This document shows, in pieces, positions 1 through 7,206 of a stretch of 10,156 nucleotides of DNA (positions within the stretch are counted from its first letter, which is position 1; the number at the start of each line of letters is the position of its first letter). Source of the DNA: an uncultured Pseudomonadota bacterium (GTDB lineage: Bacteria; Pseudomonadota; Alphaproteobacteria; RF32; CAG-239); contig CADBMG010000068.1 in NCBI GenBank assembly GCA_902795745.1, forward strand, positions 1 to 10,156, written 5' to 3'. The notes beneath the pieces were generated by a model, which was not told the DNA's origin, ran no database searches, and saw only the letters and a list, made by a program, of their open reading frames with translations. The translations under genes and the position numbers were made by a program.

Positions 1-65
1 CGCGGCGACAAATTATAAAAGCTGAATGCCACCATAATTGTTGCCAACAAAATCCATATATACAT
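1..65 (-). CDS. Partial CDS: N-terminus of an unidentified membrane or exported protein
   Basis: Only the first 21 codons and part of the next are present; the gene runs off the left edge. The start codon is the ATG complementary to 63-65. The peptide begins MYIWILLATIMVAFSFYNLS, a strongly hydrophobic stretch that could be a signal peptide or a single N-terminal membrane anchor. The start is supported by a GGAGA Shine-Dalgarno sequence complementary to 71-75, five bases upstream. It lies downstream of polA on the same strand, with a gap of about 165 bases. Family and function cannot be told from so short a piece. The reading frame, hydrophobicity and ribosome binding site together make a real gene more likely than chance. 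Confidence 0.5.
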   Translation of the reverse strand, partial: MYIWILLATIMVAFSFYNLSP

Positions 66-70
66 AACCG

Positions 71-75
71 TCTCC
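71..75 (-). promoter_or_regulatory. Ribosome binding site for the partial left-edge gene
   Basis: The minus strand reads GGAGA here, followed by five bases and then ATG. It is the main evidence that the short open frame at the left edge is a gene start. Confidence 0.45.
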
Positions 76-229
76 GTTACAGCACTTGTGTCTGATATTA
101 CACTAACATAAGCACTTCAAAAAAGCTATATGCAAAAACAAATACAGCTGTTTTTTCACATTTTTGTAACATTATAATGCACAAAAAGTGTAAAAATAAT
201 TAAAAAAGCTGAACATAAAGCAATAAATA

Positions 230-2956
230 TCAGTGTGCAGCGTGCCAGTTATCGCCAACTCCGACATCTACGGTCATTGGTACGGAAAGTTGAATTACGT
301 TCTCCATAATTTGTTTTAATAGTGCACTTACTTTTTCTACTTCGTTTTCACGCACTTCTAATACCAATTCGTCATGTACTTGCAGTAAAAGTTGTGCATC
401 AATATTTTGTTCTTTTAAAGCCCAATATACGCGTTGCATTGCCAATTTAACAATATCGGCTGCGCCGCCTTGAATCGGTGCATTTATCGCCGCTCGTTCG
501 GCAAATGACATAGTGCGGGCAGTCGGCGAGTTTATACCGAAGACCGAGCATTTGCGTCCCAATGGGGTTTCAACATAGCCGTGTTCACGAGCAAATTGAA
601 TTGTATTTGTCATATATTGCCGTACTTCCGGCATAATGCGAAAATATGAATCTATATAATTTTTGGCCTCTTCGCGGCGAATTCCCAATTGCCGCGCTAA
701 ACCGAATTGCGAAATACCGTAAACAATTCCGAAGTTAATCGCTTTAGCCCGCCTTCTGTGCTCTTTATCAACGGCCTCATACGGCAAACCGAACACTCTG
801 GCTGCCGTTGCCGCGTGAATATCAATACCTTGCGCAAAAGCCTCTTTTAAGGCTTTAACATCAGCAACAGATGCCAATAAACGTAACTCCATTTGGCTGT
901 AATCTGCCGCAACAATTTTATATCCTTTGCGAGCGACAAAACAGGCGCGTATTTTTTGCCCCAATCCCGGTTTATTAGGAATATTTTGCAAGTTTGGATT
1001 TGATGATGCCAAGCGACCGGTATTGACTACCGTTTGCGAGAAGGTCGTATGTACTCTGTTTTGTTTGTCACGCGCCTCCAATAAAGCGGAAGTATATGTC
1101 GATTTAAGCTTGGTATACATTCTATATTCTAAGATTTTAGAGGCAATTTCATTTTCTTCTGCCAGTTGTTCCAAAACTTCGGCACTGGTATTATAACGTC
1201 CCGATGATGTTTTTTTGCCTTTCAAACCCATTTTGGAATAAAGAAGTTCTCCTATTTGTTGCGGTGAGTTTAAGTTGAACTCTTCACCGGCAAGTGCATA
1301 AATTTCCTTTTCTAATTCACTCAGTTGTGCGGTAAATTCTTTATTCAAATCTTGCAACGATACTTCATCGACGGTAATTCCTGCCGTTTCCATATCAAGT
1401 AATACTTGCATCAGACGCCGGTCAAGCATCTCATATACGTAATTTCGTCGTTCGGTAAAAATTCGTTCTTTGAATATTTTGTGTAATCGAAAAACAAAAT
1501 CAGCAGTTTTGAAACGATAATCATTCAATTCCTGAGCAGAAAAATCTATCCGTTGTTGTTTAAGCGGTGGTTTTGGTGTTTCCAATTTTTCATCCAACCA
1601 TAATTCGCTCAGTGTTTCCAAATTATGAGAGTGTTCAGAGCTGTCTAAATCATACGACATGATTGCCACATCATCATAAGGGAATAATTGAAAATCAGTC
1701 TCAAAAATTTTATTAAGCAAGTGCCATTGTTGTTTTAGAGCAAGACCTATTTTCAAAATGTTTTTATTGTTTAATATTGCTTGCATGAATTTGCTTATTG
1801 TTGTGCGATCAAGCTCTCCTTTTGTGGCAGTAAAAGCAAATAAATCATCATTATTAGTTTGTTGCGGATAAGGCAGATAGAAAGACTTATTTTCTTCAAA
1901 ACTTAATGCAAATCCATCAATTTCATCGCCATTGTATAACACATTTAACGCTACTTTTTGCGCTTTTATTATTTCTTTATAAATTTTTTCCAGTTCTTGG
2001 CGATTTGTAATTTCTCGGTATACCGGAGTAATTTTACTTTTTACCGTTTTTGTTTTATTTTCGTCTTTATCAGCAATTAATCCCGCAGATGAACAACGTT
2101 CTTCAACCCATTTTTCCATTTTCGGGCGAATACTTTTAAATCCGAGTTTATCAATAAATGCCAAGATTGTATCCAAATGTGGAGCAACACAGTGAAATTC
2201 TTCCAATTTATGCTCTACCGGCACATCATCTTTTAGTTTTACCAATTGATATGACGTTCTGGCGGCTTCAATATTATCCAGTATCGTTTGCCGACGCTTG
2301 GCTTGAGGAATTTGCTCGGCATTATTGAGCAGATTTTCCAATGATCCGAATGAATTAATTAATTCAGCTGCCGTTTTGGGGCCAATTCCAGGCACTCCCG
2401 GAACGTTGTCAATGCTGTCGCCGGAGAGTGCTTGAACATCTATTACCTTGTCCGGATTAACGCCGAACTTTTCATGCACATCGGCAGAGGTAAAGTATTT
2501 ATCCTTCATTCCGTCGTAATAACTGACTTTATTGTTAATCAATTGCATCAAATCTTTATCACCGGAAACGACGACAACTTCATAACCTAAATCCGTTGCT
2601 TGTTTAGCATAAGTGGCAATTAAATCATCAGCTTCATAACCCTCCTGCAACACATATGGCAAATTCATCACATTAACTGCCTCGTGTATCAGGTCAAATT
2701 GCGGAATCAGCAATTCCGGTATTTCGCGCCTCGTTGCCTTATAATCCTTAAATATTTCATTGCGAAAATTTTGTCTTTTGGCATCAAACATTACCACACA
2801 ATAATCACACGGTATGTTTTTTAATAAACGCATAAACATCGTCACAAAACCATATACGGCATTTACCGGTGTACCGTCCGGAGCCGTCATATTAGGCAAC
2901 GCATAGAATGCTCTGAATATATATCCTGAACCGTCAATCAAACAAACCTTGGTCAT
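230..2956 (-). CDS. polA: DNA polymerase I with a catalytically degenerate proofreading domain
   Basis: This 908-residue family A DNA polymerase would serve Okazaki fragment processing and repair synthesis in the cytoplasm. The 5'-nuclease domain covers about residues 1-290 and keeps its acidic metal ligands (D8, D58, the EADD at 108-111, D133, D135, D180, D183) and the helix-hairpin-helix VPGVPGIGPKTA. The polymerase domain, about 505-908, is intact: motif A ADYSQMELR with D685, the O helix with R736, K738 and Y746, and motif C VHDE with D862. The middle domain, about 310-500, has the 3'-5' exonuclease fold position, but by my alignment the E. coli catalytic residues D355, E357, D424 and D501 correspond to N338, L340, Q410 and T484. 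Proofreading is therefore probably lost, as in Taq polymerase. Length is close to E. coli Pol I (928). An AAGGAGA ribosome binding site lies about eight bases before the ATG. The gene is divergent from the PBP gene. Confidence 0.97.
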   Translation of the reverse strand: MTKVCLIDGSGYIFRAFYALPNMTAPDGTPVNAVYGFVTMFMRLLKNIPCDYCVVMFDAKRQNFRNEIFKDYKATRREIPELLIPQFDLIHEAVNVMNLPYVLQEGYEADDLIATYAKQATDLGYEVVVVSGDKDLMQLINNKVSYYDGMKDKYFTSADVHEKFGVNPDKVIDVQALSGDSIDNVPGVPGIGPKTAAELINSFGSLENLLNNAEQIPQAKRRQTILDNIEAARTSYQLVKLKDDVPVEHKLEEFHCVAPHLDTILAFIDKLGFKSIRPKMEKWVEERCSSAGLIADKDENKTKTVKSKITPVYREITNRQELEKIYKEIIKAQKVALNVLYNGDEIDGFALSFEENKSFYLPYPQQTNNDDLFAFTATKGELDRTTISKFMQAILNNKNILKIGLALKQQWHLLNKIFETDFQLFPYDDVAIMSYDLDSSEHSHNLETLSELWLDEKLETPKPPLKQQRIDFSAQELNDYRFKTADFVFRLHKIFKERIFTERRNYVYEMLDRRLMQVLLDMETAGITVDEVSLQDLNKEFTAQLSELEKEIYALAGEEFNLNSPQQIGELLYSKMGLKGKKTSSGRYNTSAEVLEQLAEENEIASKILEYRMYTKLKSTYTSALLEARDKQNRVHTTFSQTVVNTGRLASSNPNLQNIPNKPGLGQKIRACFVARKGYKIVAADYSQMELRLLASVADVKALKEAFAQGIDIHAATAARVFGLPYEAVDKEHRRRAKAINFGIVYGISQFGLARQLGIRREEAKNYIDSYFRIMPEVRQYMTNTIQFAREHGYVETPLGRKCSVFGINSPTARTMSFAERAAINAPIQGGAADIVKLAMQRVYWALKEQNIDAQLLLQVHDELVLEVRENEVEKVSALLKQIMENVIQLSVPMTVDVGVGDNWHAAH

Positions 2957-2963
2957 TTTTTAT

Positions 2964-2969
2964 CTCCTT
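2964..2969 (-). promoter_or_regulatory. polA ribosome binding site
   Basis: The minus strand reads AAGGAG here, seven bases before the polA ATG (complement of 2954-2956). Its 5' end overlaps one arm of the inverted repeat at 2967-3005, so RNA folding could influence its accessibility. Confidence 0.7.
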
Positions 2970-3005
2970 GGCTTCAATATAAACAATATTTTGTTTCAAG
3001 CCAAG
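2967..3005. repeat. Interrupted inverted repeat in the polA/PBP intergenic region
   Basis: The outer arms CTTGGCTT (2967-2974) and AAGCCAAG (2998-3005) are perfect 8-base inverse complements. Inside them AAACAA (2981-2986) and TTGTTT (2991-2996) form a second stem with a four-base loop, leaving an asymmetric bulge (six bases against one). There is no adjacent T-run suggesting a terminator. The dyad overlaps the polA Shine-Dalgarno sequence and a possible polA promoter, so it could be an operator or an mRNA hairpin. The pairing is directly visible; any function is inferred. Confidence 0.55.
2976..3004 (-). promoter_or_regulatory. Possible polA promoter
   Basis: On the minus strand, TTGGCT (complement of 2999-3004) is followed after 17 bases by TATATT (complement of 2976-2981), a plausible sigma-70 pair. 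The predicted transcript would begin right at the Shine-Dalgarno sequence, giving an unusually short leader, which lowers confidence. Both hexamers lie within the inverted repeat at 2967-3005. Confidence 0.3.
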
Positions 3006-3037
3006 TATTTATGTATTTTGCTCCCAAACTTTATGAC

Positions 3038-3066
3038 TTGTTAACTTTTTGGGTTTTATCATTAAA
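3038..3066 (+). promoter_or_regulatory. Possible promoter of the PBP gene
   Basis: TTGTTA (3038-3043), a 17-base spacer and ATTAAA (3061-3066) form a moderate sigma-70-like pair. Transcription would begin near 3073, about 22 bases before the ATG at 3095. If correct, this rules out the upstream ATG at 3011 as the PBP start. AT-rich DNA gives such matches by chance. Confidence 0.3.
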
Positions 3067-3094
3067 AAAATGTTTAACATTGAAAGATAATATC

Positions 3095-5098
3095 ATGGTC
3101 CGAACCGAAAAGAAAAAAACAAATGTACGTAAAAAAATGCCGGCGAAAAAAAAGACCGCTGTAAAAAAGAAAAAATCTAACAGAAAATCACATTCTTGGA
3201 AATGGATGTTGATTAAATGGCTCTTTTATGCCGGATTTTTGCTGTTTATTTTTATAGCCGGATATGTCGGTTATTGCTATTTGACCATGCCGGATATTCA
3301 AAAGGCAGTCAGTCGCACTCGCGAACCATCAACTGTTATTATGGCAGAAAATGGTAGTGATATAGCTAAGTTCGGCAACGTTTATGCCAAAGTGATTTCC
3401 CCTGATAATTTACCGGAAAATCTTACTAATGCCATAATATCTACCGAAGACAGAAGATTTTATAAGCATTGCGGTTTTGATGCATGGGGTTTATCACGTG
3501 CTTTGGTTACCAATGTTTTTCGTAAGCGTTATGCACAAGGAGCATCAACTATTACGCAACAGGTGGCAAAGAATATTTTTTTAACACCGCAAAAAAATGT
3601 TAAACGAAAAGTTCAAGAATTGCTTTTGGCATTATGGTTGGAGCGAAAACTGAGCAAGAATCAAATAATGGCTCTTTATTTGAATCGGGTTTATTTCGGC
3701 TCGGGATTATATGGCGCAGAGGCAGCTGCAAATTGGTACTTTAATAAGAGTGCGTACGATTTAAACTTACGTGAAGCGGCAATTTTAGCTGGTCTTCTTA
3801 AAGCTCCTTCGCGCTACAATCCGATTTTTAATCGTCAACGTTCGTTGCAGCGCGCCGCAGTGGTGTTACAAGGAATGCTAAAACATGGATTTATCACTAA
3901 AAAGGAGTATGATGAAGCATTATCATTACCTATAAGTGACGGACAGAAATATCGCGTTGCCGGTGCTCGGCATTTTGCGCAATATGCCTACGATATTGTT
4001 AACGAAATTGTGGGCGAACGGAGCGAAGATGTTGTTGTTGCAACTACACTTGACCAAAGTTTGCAAGAAACGGCAGAGCGTATTTTACGCCAAAAAATAG
4101 CGGCGGCAAAGGGACAAAACGTGAGTGAAGGGGCAATTGTTATTTTGGATAAAACCGGTGCCGTTAAGGCTATGGTTGGCGGTGTAGATTATAACCGCAG
4201 CCAATTTAATCGTGCGGTTCAAGCCAAAAGGCAATCCGGTTCGGCATTTAAACCATTTGTATATATTACGGCTTTGCAATATGGCTTTTCTCCTAACAGT
4301 ACGGTCAGTGATGCCCCTATAACTATTGGTAAATGGAAGCCGGAAAATTATACCAAGCACTATTACGGCAATGTTTCATTGACGTATGCTTTGGCTAATT
4401 CTTTAAATGTGGCAACTGTAGCTCTTTCACGAGAATTGTATTTGAAAGATATAGCGGCGACTGCGGAAAAAATGGGAATAACCACGCCGCTTAATACATC
4501 TCCGTCAATGGTTTTGGGCACGAATAATGTACGGGTTTTGGATATGGCAGCGGCATATGCGGTCATGGCAAACGGCGGCAAACAAATTATTCCGTATACC
4601 ATTAATGAAGTATCTACTCATGACGGACGTCAGCTCTATGTTCGTAACGTTCAGCCGCAAATACAAATATTATCTCCGCAGGTGGTTCGCGATATTACCA
4701 TAATGCTTGAAGCAGTAATTAATCAGGGAACGGGACATAATGCACGTTTGCCGATATTTGCTGCCGGCAAAACCGGTACCACGCAAAATTATCGTGACGC
4801 ATGGTTTATCGGTTGGACCAATAAATATGTGGCAGCAGTATGGGTGGGAAACGATAATGAAAAGCCTATGAATAAAGTAGGAGGAGGTAATCTTCCGGCA
4901 CAAATCTGGCATGACATTATGCAAACAACCGTAAAAGATACTCCTGCCGGAAATGGTATTGCCATATCTCCGGCAGAAGATGATGATGCTATAGGCAATT
5001 TGATTGAAAACACAGAAGATGATATCGGCTCTTTAATTGAAAACAGCAATGATGATGAAGCCGATGCAATTGGTAATTTAATTGAACAAAGTGAGTAG
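3095..5098 (+). CDS. mrcA: Bifunctional class A penicillin-binding protein (PBP1A type)
   Basis: This inner-membrane peptidoglycan synthase polymerises lipid II and cross-links the strands in the periplasm. With the start at 3095 it has 667 residues: a Lys/Arg-rich cytoplasmic tail (5-31), one membrane segment (about 38-63), a GT51 transglycosylase domain with TEDRRFYKH (catalytic E118) and E175, and a transpeptidase domain with SAFK (nucleophile S383, K386), SLN (436-438) and KTGTT (559-563). All catalytic motifs are intact. It is shorter than E. coli PBP1A (about 850), mainly for lack of extra inter-domain insertions. An in-frame ATG at 3011 would add 28 residues unlike the rest of the tail and lies upstream of the likely promoter, so I prefer 3095, although its Shine-Dalgarno sequence is weak. 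The C-terminus carries three acidic repeats. The gene is divergent from polA and convergent with the M16 peptidase gene. Confidence 0.93.
   Translation: MVRTEKKKTNVRKKMPAKKKTAVKKKKSNRKSHSWKWMLIKWLFYAGFLLFIFIAGYVGYCYLTMPDIQKAVSRTREPSTVIMAENGSDIAKFGNVYAKVISPDNLPENLTNAIISTEDRRFYKHCGFDAWGLSRALVTNVFRKRYAQGASTITQQVAKNIFLTPQKNVKRKVQELLLALWLERKLSKNQIMALYLNRVYFGSGLYGAEAAANWYFNKSAYDLNLREAAILAGLLKAPSRYNPIFNRQRSLQRAAVVLQGMLKHGFITKKEYDEALSLPISDGQKYRVAGARHFAQYAYDIVNEIVGERSEDVVVATTLDQSLQETAERILRQKIAAAKGQNVSEGAIVILDKTGAVKAMVGGVDYNRSQFNRAVQAKRQSGSAFKPFVYITALQYGFSPNSTVSDAPITIGKWKPENYTKHYYGNVSLTYALANSLNVATVALSRELYLKDIAATAEKMGITTPLNTSPSMVLGTNNVRVLDMAAAYAVMANGGKQIIPYTINEVSTHDGRQLYVRNVQPQIQILSPQVVRDITIMLEAVINQGTGHNARLPIFAAGKTGTTQNYRDAWFIGWTNKYVAAVWVGNDNEKPMNKVGGGNLPAQIWHDIMQTTVKDTPAGNGIAISPAEDDDAIGNLIENTEDDIGSLIENSNDDEADAIGNLIEQSE
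3113..3175 (+). repeat. Cluster of poly-A tracts in the PBP 5' coding region
   Basis: Five uninterrupted A runs occur within 63 bases: A7 at 3113-3119, A7 at 3131-3137, A8 at 3146-3153, A6 at 3163-3168 and A6 at 3170-3175. They encode the polylysine cytoplasmic tail. Runs of this length are prone to replication and transcription slippage, so frameshifted products of this gene are possible. The frame is intact in this copy. Confidence 0.75.
4976..5086 (+). repeat. Three degenerate acidic repeats at the PBP C-terminus
   Basis: The encoded tail, about residues 628-664, contains the unit DAIGNLIE at 631-638, DIGSLIE at 643-649 and DAIGNLIE again at 657-664, separated by Asp/Glu/Asn-rich linkers. 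The first and third units are identical at the protein level but not in DNA, so they do not look like a very recent duplication. The tail would lie in the periplasm after the transpeptidase domain. Confidence 0.7.
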
Positions 5099-5103
5099 AA
5101 GAC

Positions 5104-6363
5104 TTAAATTAACATCTTTTCAACTTGTTCATAGTCGGGATAATTATTTAAATTACCCAACAGGGTATATGTCAGTTTTCCCCCGAAAATCTGTTGGGCG
5201 ATTGCTAAAATGTCGTCTTTGCTTACGCTATCGATGCGTTCCACTATTTCGGCAATTGGTAAATTACGGTGATGAATAAGCTGTTGACGTGCAATAACTT
5301 CGGCGGTTGAAGATGAACTCTCCAAGGCCATCAATACGCTGGCTTTCAACTGAACTTTAACACGGCTAAGTTCTTTATCACTGACAAAATCATTACATAT
5401 TTTTTTTATTTCATCGGTTACAACAGGTATATAATTTTTAATTTGTTCGGCATCCAATCCGGCATAAATACCAAACAGTCCGCTGTTAAGATGCGCATTG
5501 GTAAAACTGTATACGCTATAAACCAACCCGCGTTTTTCTCTTATTTCCTGAAACAGACGTGATGACATACTGCCACCCAAAATCGTCGAAAGAATAGTGG
5601 CTTGATAATATTTTTTGCTATGATGATCTATGCTGGGAAAACCGATTAAAAGTTGAGCTTGTTCAATATCACGTTGTTTGGCCGAAAAACCTCCGCTGTA
5701 TATTTGTTTGTCGGCAACAAAATTCGTCTTATTGTGCAAACTTCCCATACGTTTTTCCACCATTTTGACAAAGTCAGAATGTTTCAGATTACCGACAGCT
5801 GATACGACAATATTTTCGCCGGCATAGTTATTAACCATATATTCACGCAGTTTTTCTGCATTAAACGAGTGCACCTTTTCCGCCGGACCCAAAATGCTTC
5901 TTCCCAGTGCCTGATTGGCAAAAGCGGTTTCTTGAAAATAGTCATACACAATGTCACTCGGATCATCATTTGTCTGTTTGATTTCTTGCACGACAACTTC
6001 TTTTTCTTTGGCCATTTCCTCAGCGTCAAAAGTAGGAGCCATTACCAAATCAGCCAAAACATCAATTGCCAATTCAATGTCATTTTTCAGCATTTTGGCA
6101 TAAAAAACGGTAAACTCACGCGAAGTGTAAGCATTGGTTTGCCCACCGACATTTTCTATATCTTCCGATATTTGCAAGGCAGTACGTTTAGCCGTTCCCT
6201 TGAAGACCATATGTTCTACAAAATGAGATATACCATTAATATTTTCAGCCTCGTATGCACTTCCGGTATTAACCCAAATGCCGAGTGAAACAGTTTCTGT
6301 TTGCGGTCTTTCCACGGTTGCTACACGTAATCCGTTTTTTAATGTTGTTAGGTTGACTTGCAT
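5104..6363 (-). CDS. M16 family zinc peptidase (mitochondrial processing peptidase-like)
   Basis: This 419-residue protein is a full-length M16B-type metallopeptidase. The inverted zinc motif is HFVEH (H47, catalytic E50, H51), and the third ligand E127 lies 76 residues later in VVVQEIK, the expected spacing. The C-terminal half has the family's substrate-binding Arg/Tyr pair in REKRGLVYSVY (R278, Y282), so one chain holds both halves of an active subunit. No signal peptide is visible, which suggests a cytoplasmic protein. Relatives in alphaproteobacteria, such as the rickettsial putative peptidase, resemble beta-MPP and degrade or process peptides. Many bacterial M16B genes come as an active/inactive pair; no partner is seen here. 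An AAGGAA sequence lies ten bases before the ATG. The gene is divergent from elbB and ends 5 bp from the PBP stop. Confidence 0.95.
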   Translation of the reverse strand: MQVNLTTLKNGLRVATVERPQTETVSLGIWVNTGSAYEAENINGISHFVEHMVFKGTAKRTALQISEDIENVGGQTNAYTSREFTVFYAKMLKNDIELAIDVLADLVMAPTFDAEEMAKEKEVVVQEIKQTNDDPSDIVYDYFQETAFANQALGRSILGPAEKVHSFNAEKLREYMVNNYAGENIVVSAVGNLKHSDFVKMVEKRMGSLHNKTNFVADKQIYSGGFSAKQRDIEQAQLLIGFPSIDHHSKKYYQATILSTILGGSMSSRLFQEIREKRGLVYSVYSFTNAHLNSGLFGIYAGLDAEQIKNYIPVVTDEIKKICNDFVSDKELSRVKVQLKASVLMALESSSSTAEVIARQQLIHHRNLPIAEIVERIDSVSKDDILAIAQQIFGGKLTYTLLGNLNNYPDYEQVEKMLI

Positions 6364-6394
6364 AAAATTATATTCCTTGTTCTAAAAAATCCGT

Positions 6395-6423
6395 TTGACA
6401 GTATTATATTGTCATATTAGGAT
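6395..6423 (+). promoter_or_regulatory. elbB promoter
   Basis: A consensus -35 TTGACA (6395-6400), a 17-base spacer and a -10 TAGGAT (6418-6423) predict transcription from about 6430 and a leader of about 30 bases ending in the elbB ribosome binding site. It overlaps the opposing promoter of the M16 gene almost completely. Confidence 0.6.
6396..6414. repeat. Dyad TGACA-N9-TGTCA within the divergent promoters
   Basis: TGACA (6396-6400) and TGTCA (6410-6414) are perfect five-base inverse complements separated by nine bases. The dyad covers the elbB -35 element and the -10 element of the M16 promoter, a position suited to a dimeric regulator acting on both genes. No regulator gene is nearby, and five-base arms can arise by chance. 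Confidence 0.4.
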
Positions 6424-6430
6424 AAATCAA
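6403..6430 (-). promoter_or_regulatory. Promoter of the M16 peptidase gene
   Basis: On the minus strand, TTGATT (complement of 6425-6430), a 16-base spacer and a perfect TATAAT (complement of 6403-6408) form a good sigma-70 promoter. Transcription would start near 6396, about 32 bases before the ATG. It faces the elbB promoter and shares most of its footprint. Confidence 0.55.
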
Positions 6431-6458
6431 TATAAATATTTATTTTAAGGAGTTAAAG

Positions 6459-7142
6459 ATGCAAAAAAATCCACATTTTGCGGTTGTTCTTTCCGGTTGC
6501 GGCAGAGCTGACGGCTCAGAAATTCATGAGGCGGTTTTTGCCCTTTTATGTGTGCAAAACATGGGGTGCACATTTCAATGTTTTGCTCCCGATATTGATC
6601 AAGCAGCGGTAATTAACCATATAAATAACCAGCCTATGGAAGAAAGTCGTAACGTTATGATTGAAGCTGCGCGTATTGCTCGCGGCAATATTTTGCCTCT
6701 GGAGGACTTTCATGCGGATGATTTTGATGGCATAATTTTTCCGGGTGGACTGGGAGCCATCACCAATTGGTGCGATTTTGCAACAAAAGGCACTGAATGT
6801 ACGATAAATACCAGTATTCGTTCGGTAATAAGAAAATGTTGGGAGAAAAAAGTTGTTATAGGAGCAATGTGTATTGCACCGGTTTTGATAGCATTGGTTT
6901 TGGCCGATAAAAAAGTTCATTTTACACTCGGAGCGGGCGGCAGTACAGCTCAAAAACTTGAAAAGTTGGGAGCGGTGCACGAGGAAGTAGGAGTAAGTGA
7001 TGTTTGTATCGATCGCAAAAATTTAGTATGTTCCACACCCGCTTATATGTTGGCAACCAATATGCTTGAAGTTTGTCAAGGAGCACAAAATATGGTTGGA
7101 GCCATGTGTCAGTTGATTCAGAGTAAACAATTAGGCAAATAA
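6459..7142 (+). CDS. elbB: ElbB-type glyoxalase, DJ-1/PfpI superfamily
   Basis: This 227-residue cytoplasmic protein matches the ElbB family along its whole length, at the usual size (about 217-230). The family signature SGCGxxDGSEIHE is at residues 12-24, FAPD at 42-45, ESRNVMIEAARIARG at 62-76 and the PGGLGA loop at 95-100. The nucleophile elbow GAMCIAP places the reactive cysteine at C138, and STPAYMLA follows at 192-199. E. coli ElbB has reported glyoxalase activity and has been linked to isoprenoid biosynthesis; its physiological role is not well settled. An AAGGAG ribosome binding site lies eight bases before the ATG. The gene is divergent from the M16 peptidase with shared promoter DNA, and no clear hairpin terminator follows it. 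Confidence 0.94.
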   Translation: MQKNPHFAVVLSGCGRADGSEIHEAVFALLCVQNMGCTFQCFAPDIDQAAVINHINNQPMEESRNVMIEAARIARGNILPLEDFHADDFDGIIFPGGLGAITNWCDFATKGTECTINTSIRSVIRKCWEKKVVIGAMCIAPVLIALVLADKKVHFTLGAGGSTAQKLEKLGAVHEEVGVSDVCIDRKNLVCSTPAYMLATNMLEVCQGAQNMVGAMCQLIQSKQLGK

Positions 7143-7206
7143 TTAACATCGGTATATCTGACTTATCATCAGTTCTGACATAAATATTACAAAACATATA
7201 AATCGC

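Noticed and set aside
95..123. TAATAT on the minus strand as a -10 for the left-edge gene
   Set aside because: No acceptable -35 hexamer lies 16-18 bases upstream; only TTTTGA or TTTTTG from an A/T run.
119..156. Inverted arms AAAAAAGCT and AGCTGTTTTTT downstream of polA, as a terminator
   Set aside because: The stem has only three to four non-A/T-run pairs, a bulged G and an 18-base loop. It could act weakly as a polA terminator, but it is too poor to annotate.
170..179. Palindrome CATTATAATG containing TATAAT on both strands
   Set aside because: No matching -35 at a proper spacing on either strand; such palindromes are expected in AT-rich intergenic DNA.
3011..3094. N-terminal extension of the PBP from an in-frame ATG at 3011
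   Set aside because: The extra 28 residues are unlike a PBP cytoplasmic tail, no ribosome binding site precedes the ATG, and a plausible promoter lies within this stretch.
5869..6288. 139-codon plus-strand frame opposite the M16 peptidase gene
   Set aside because: It is the complement of the zinc-binding region of a well-conserved gene and has no start signal of its own.
6546..6980. Long antisense frame opposite elbB
   Set aside because: Its product has no recognisable motif and elbB is a full-length family match in the other strand, so the frame is a by-product of codon use.
7143..7200. CTGA/TCAG short hairpin after elbB as a terminator
   Set aside because: A four-base stem with no following T-run is not a credible intrinsic terminator.
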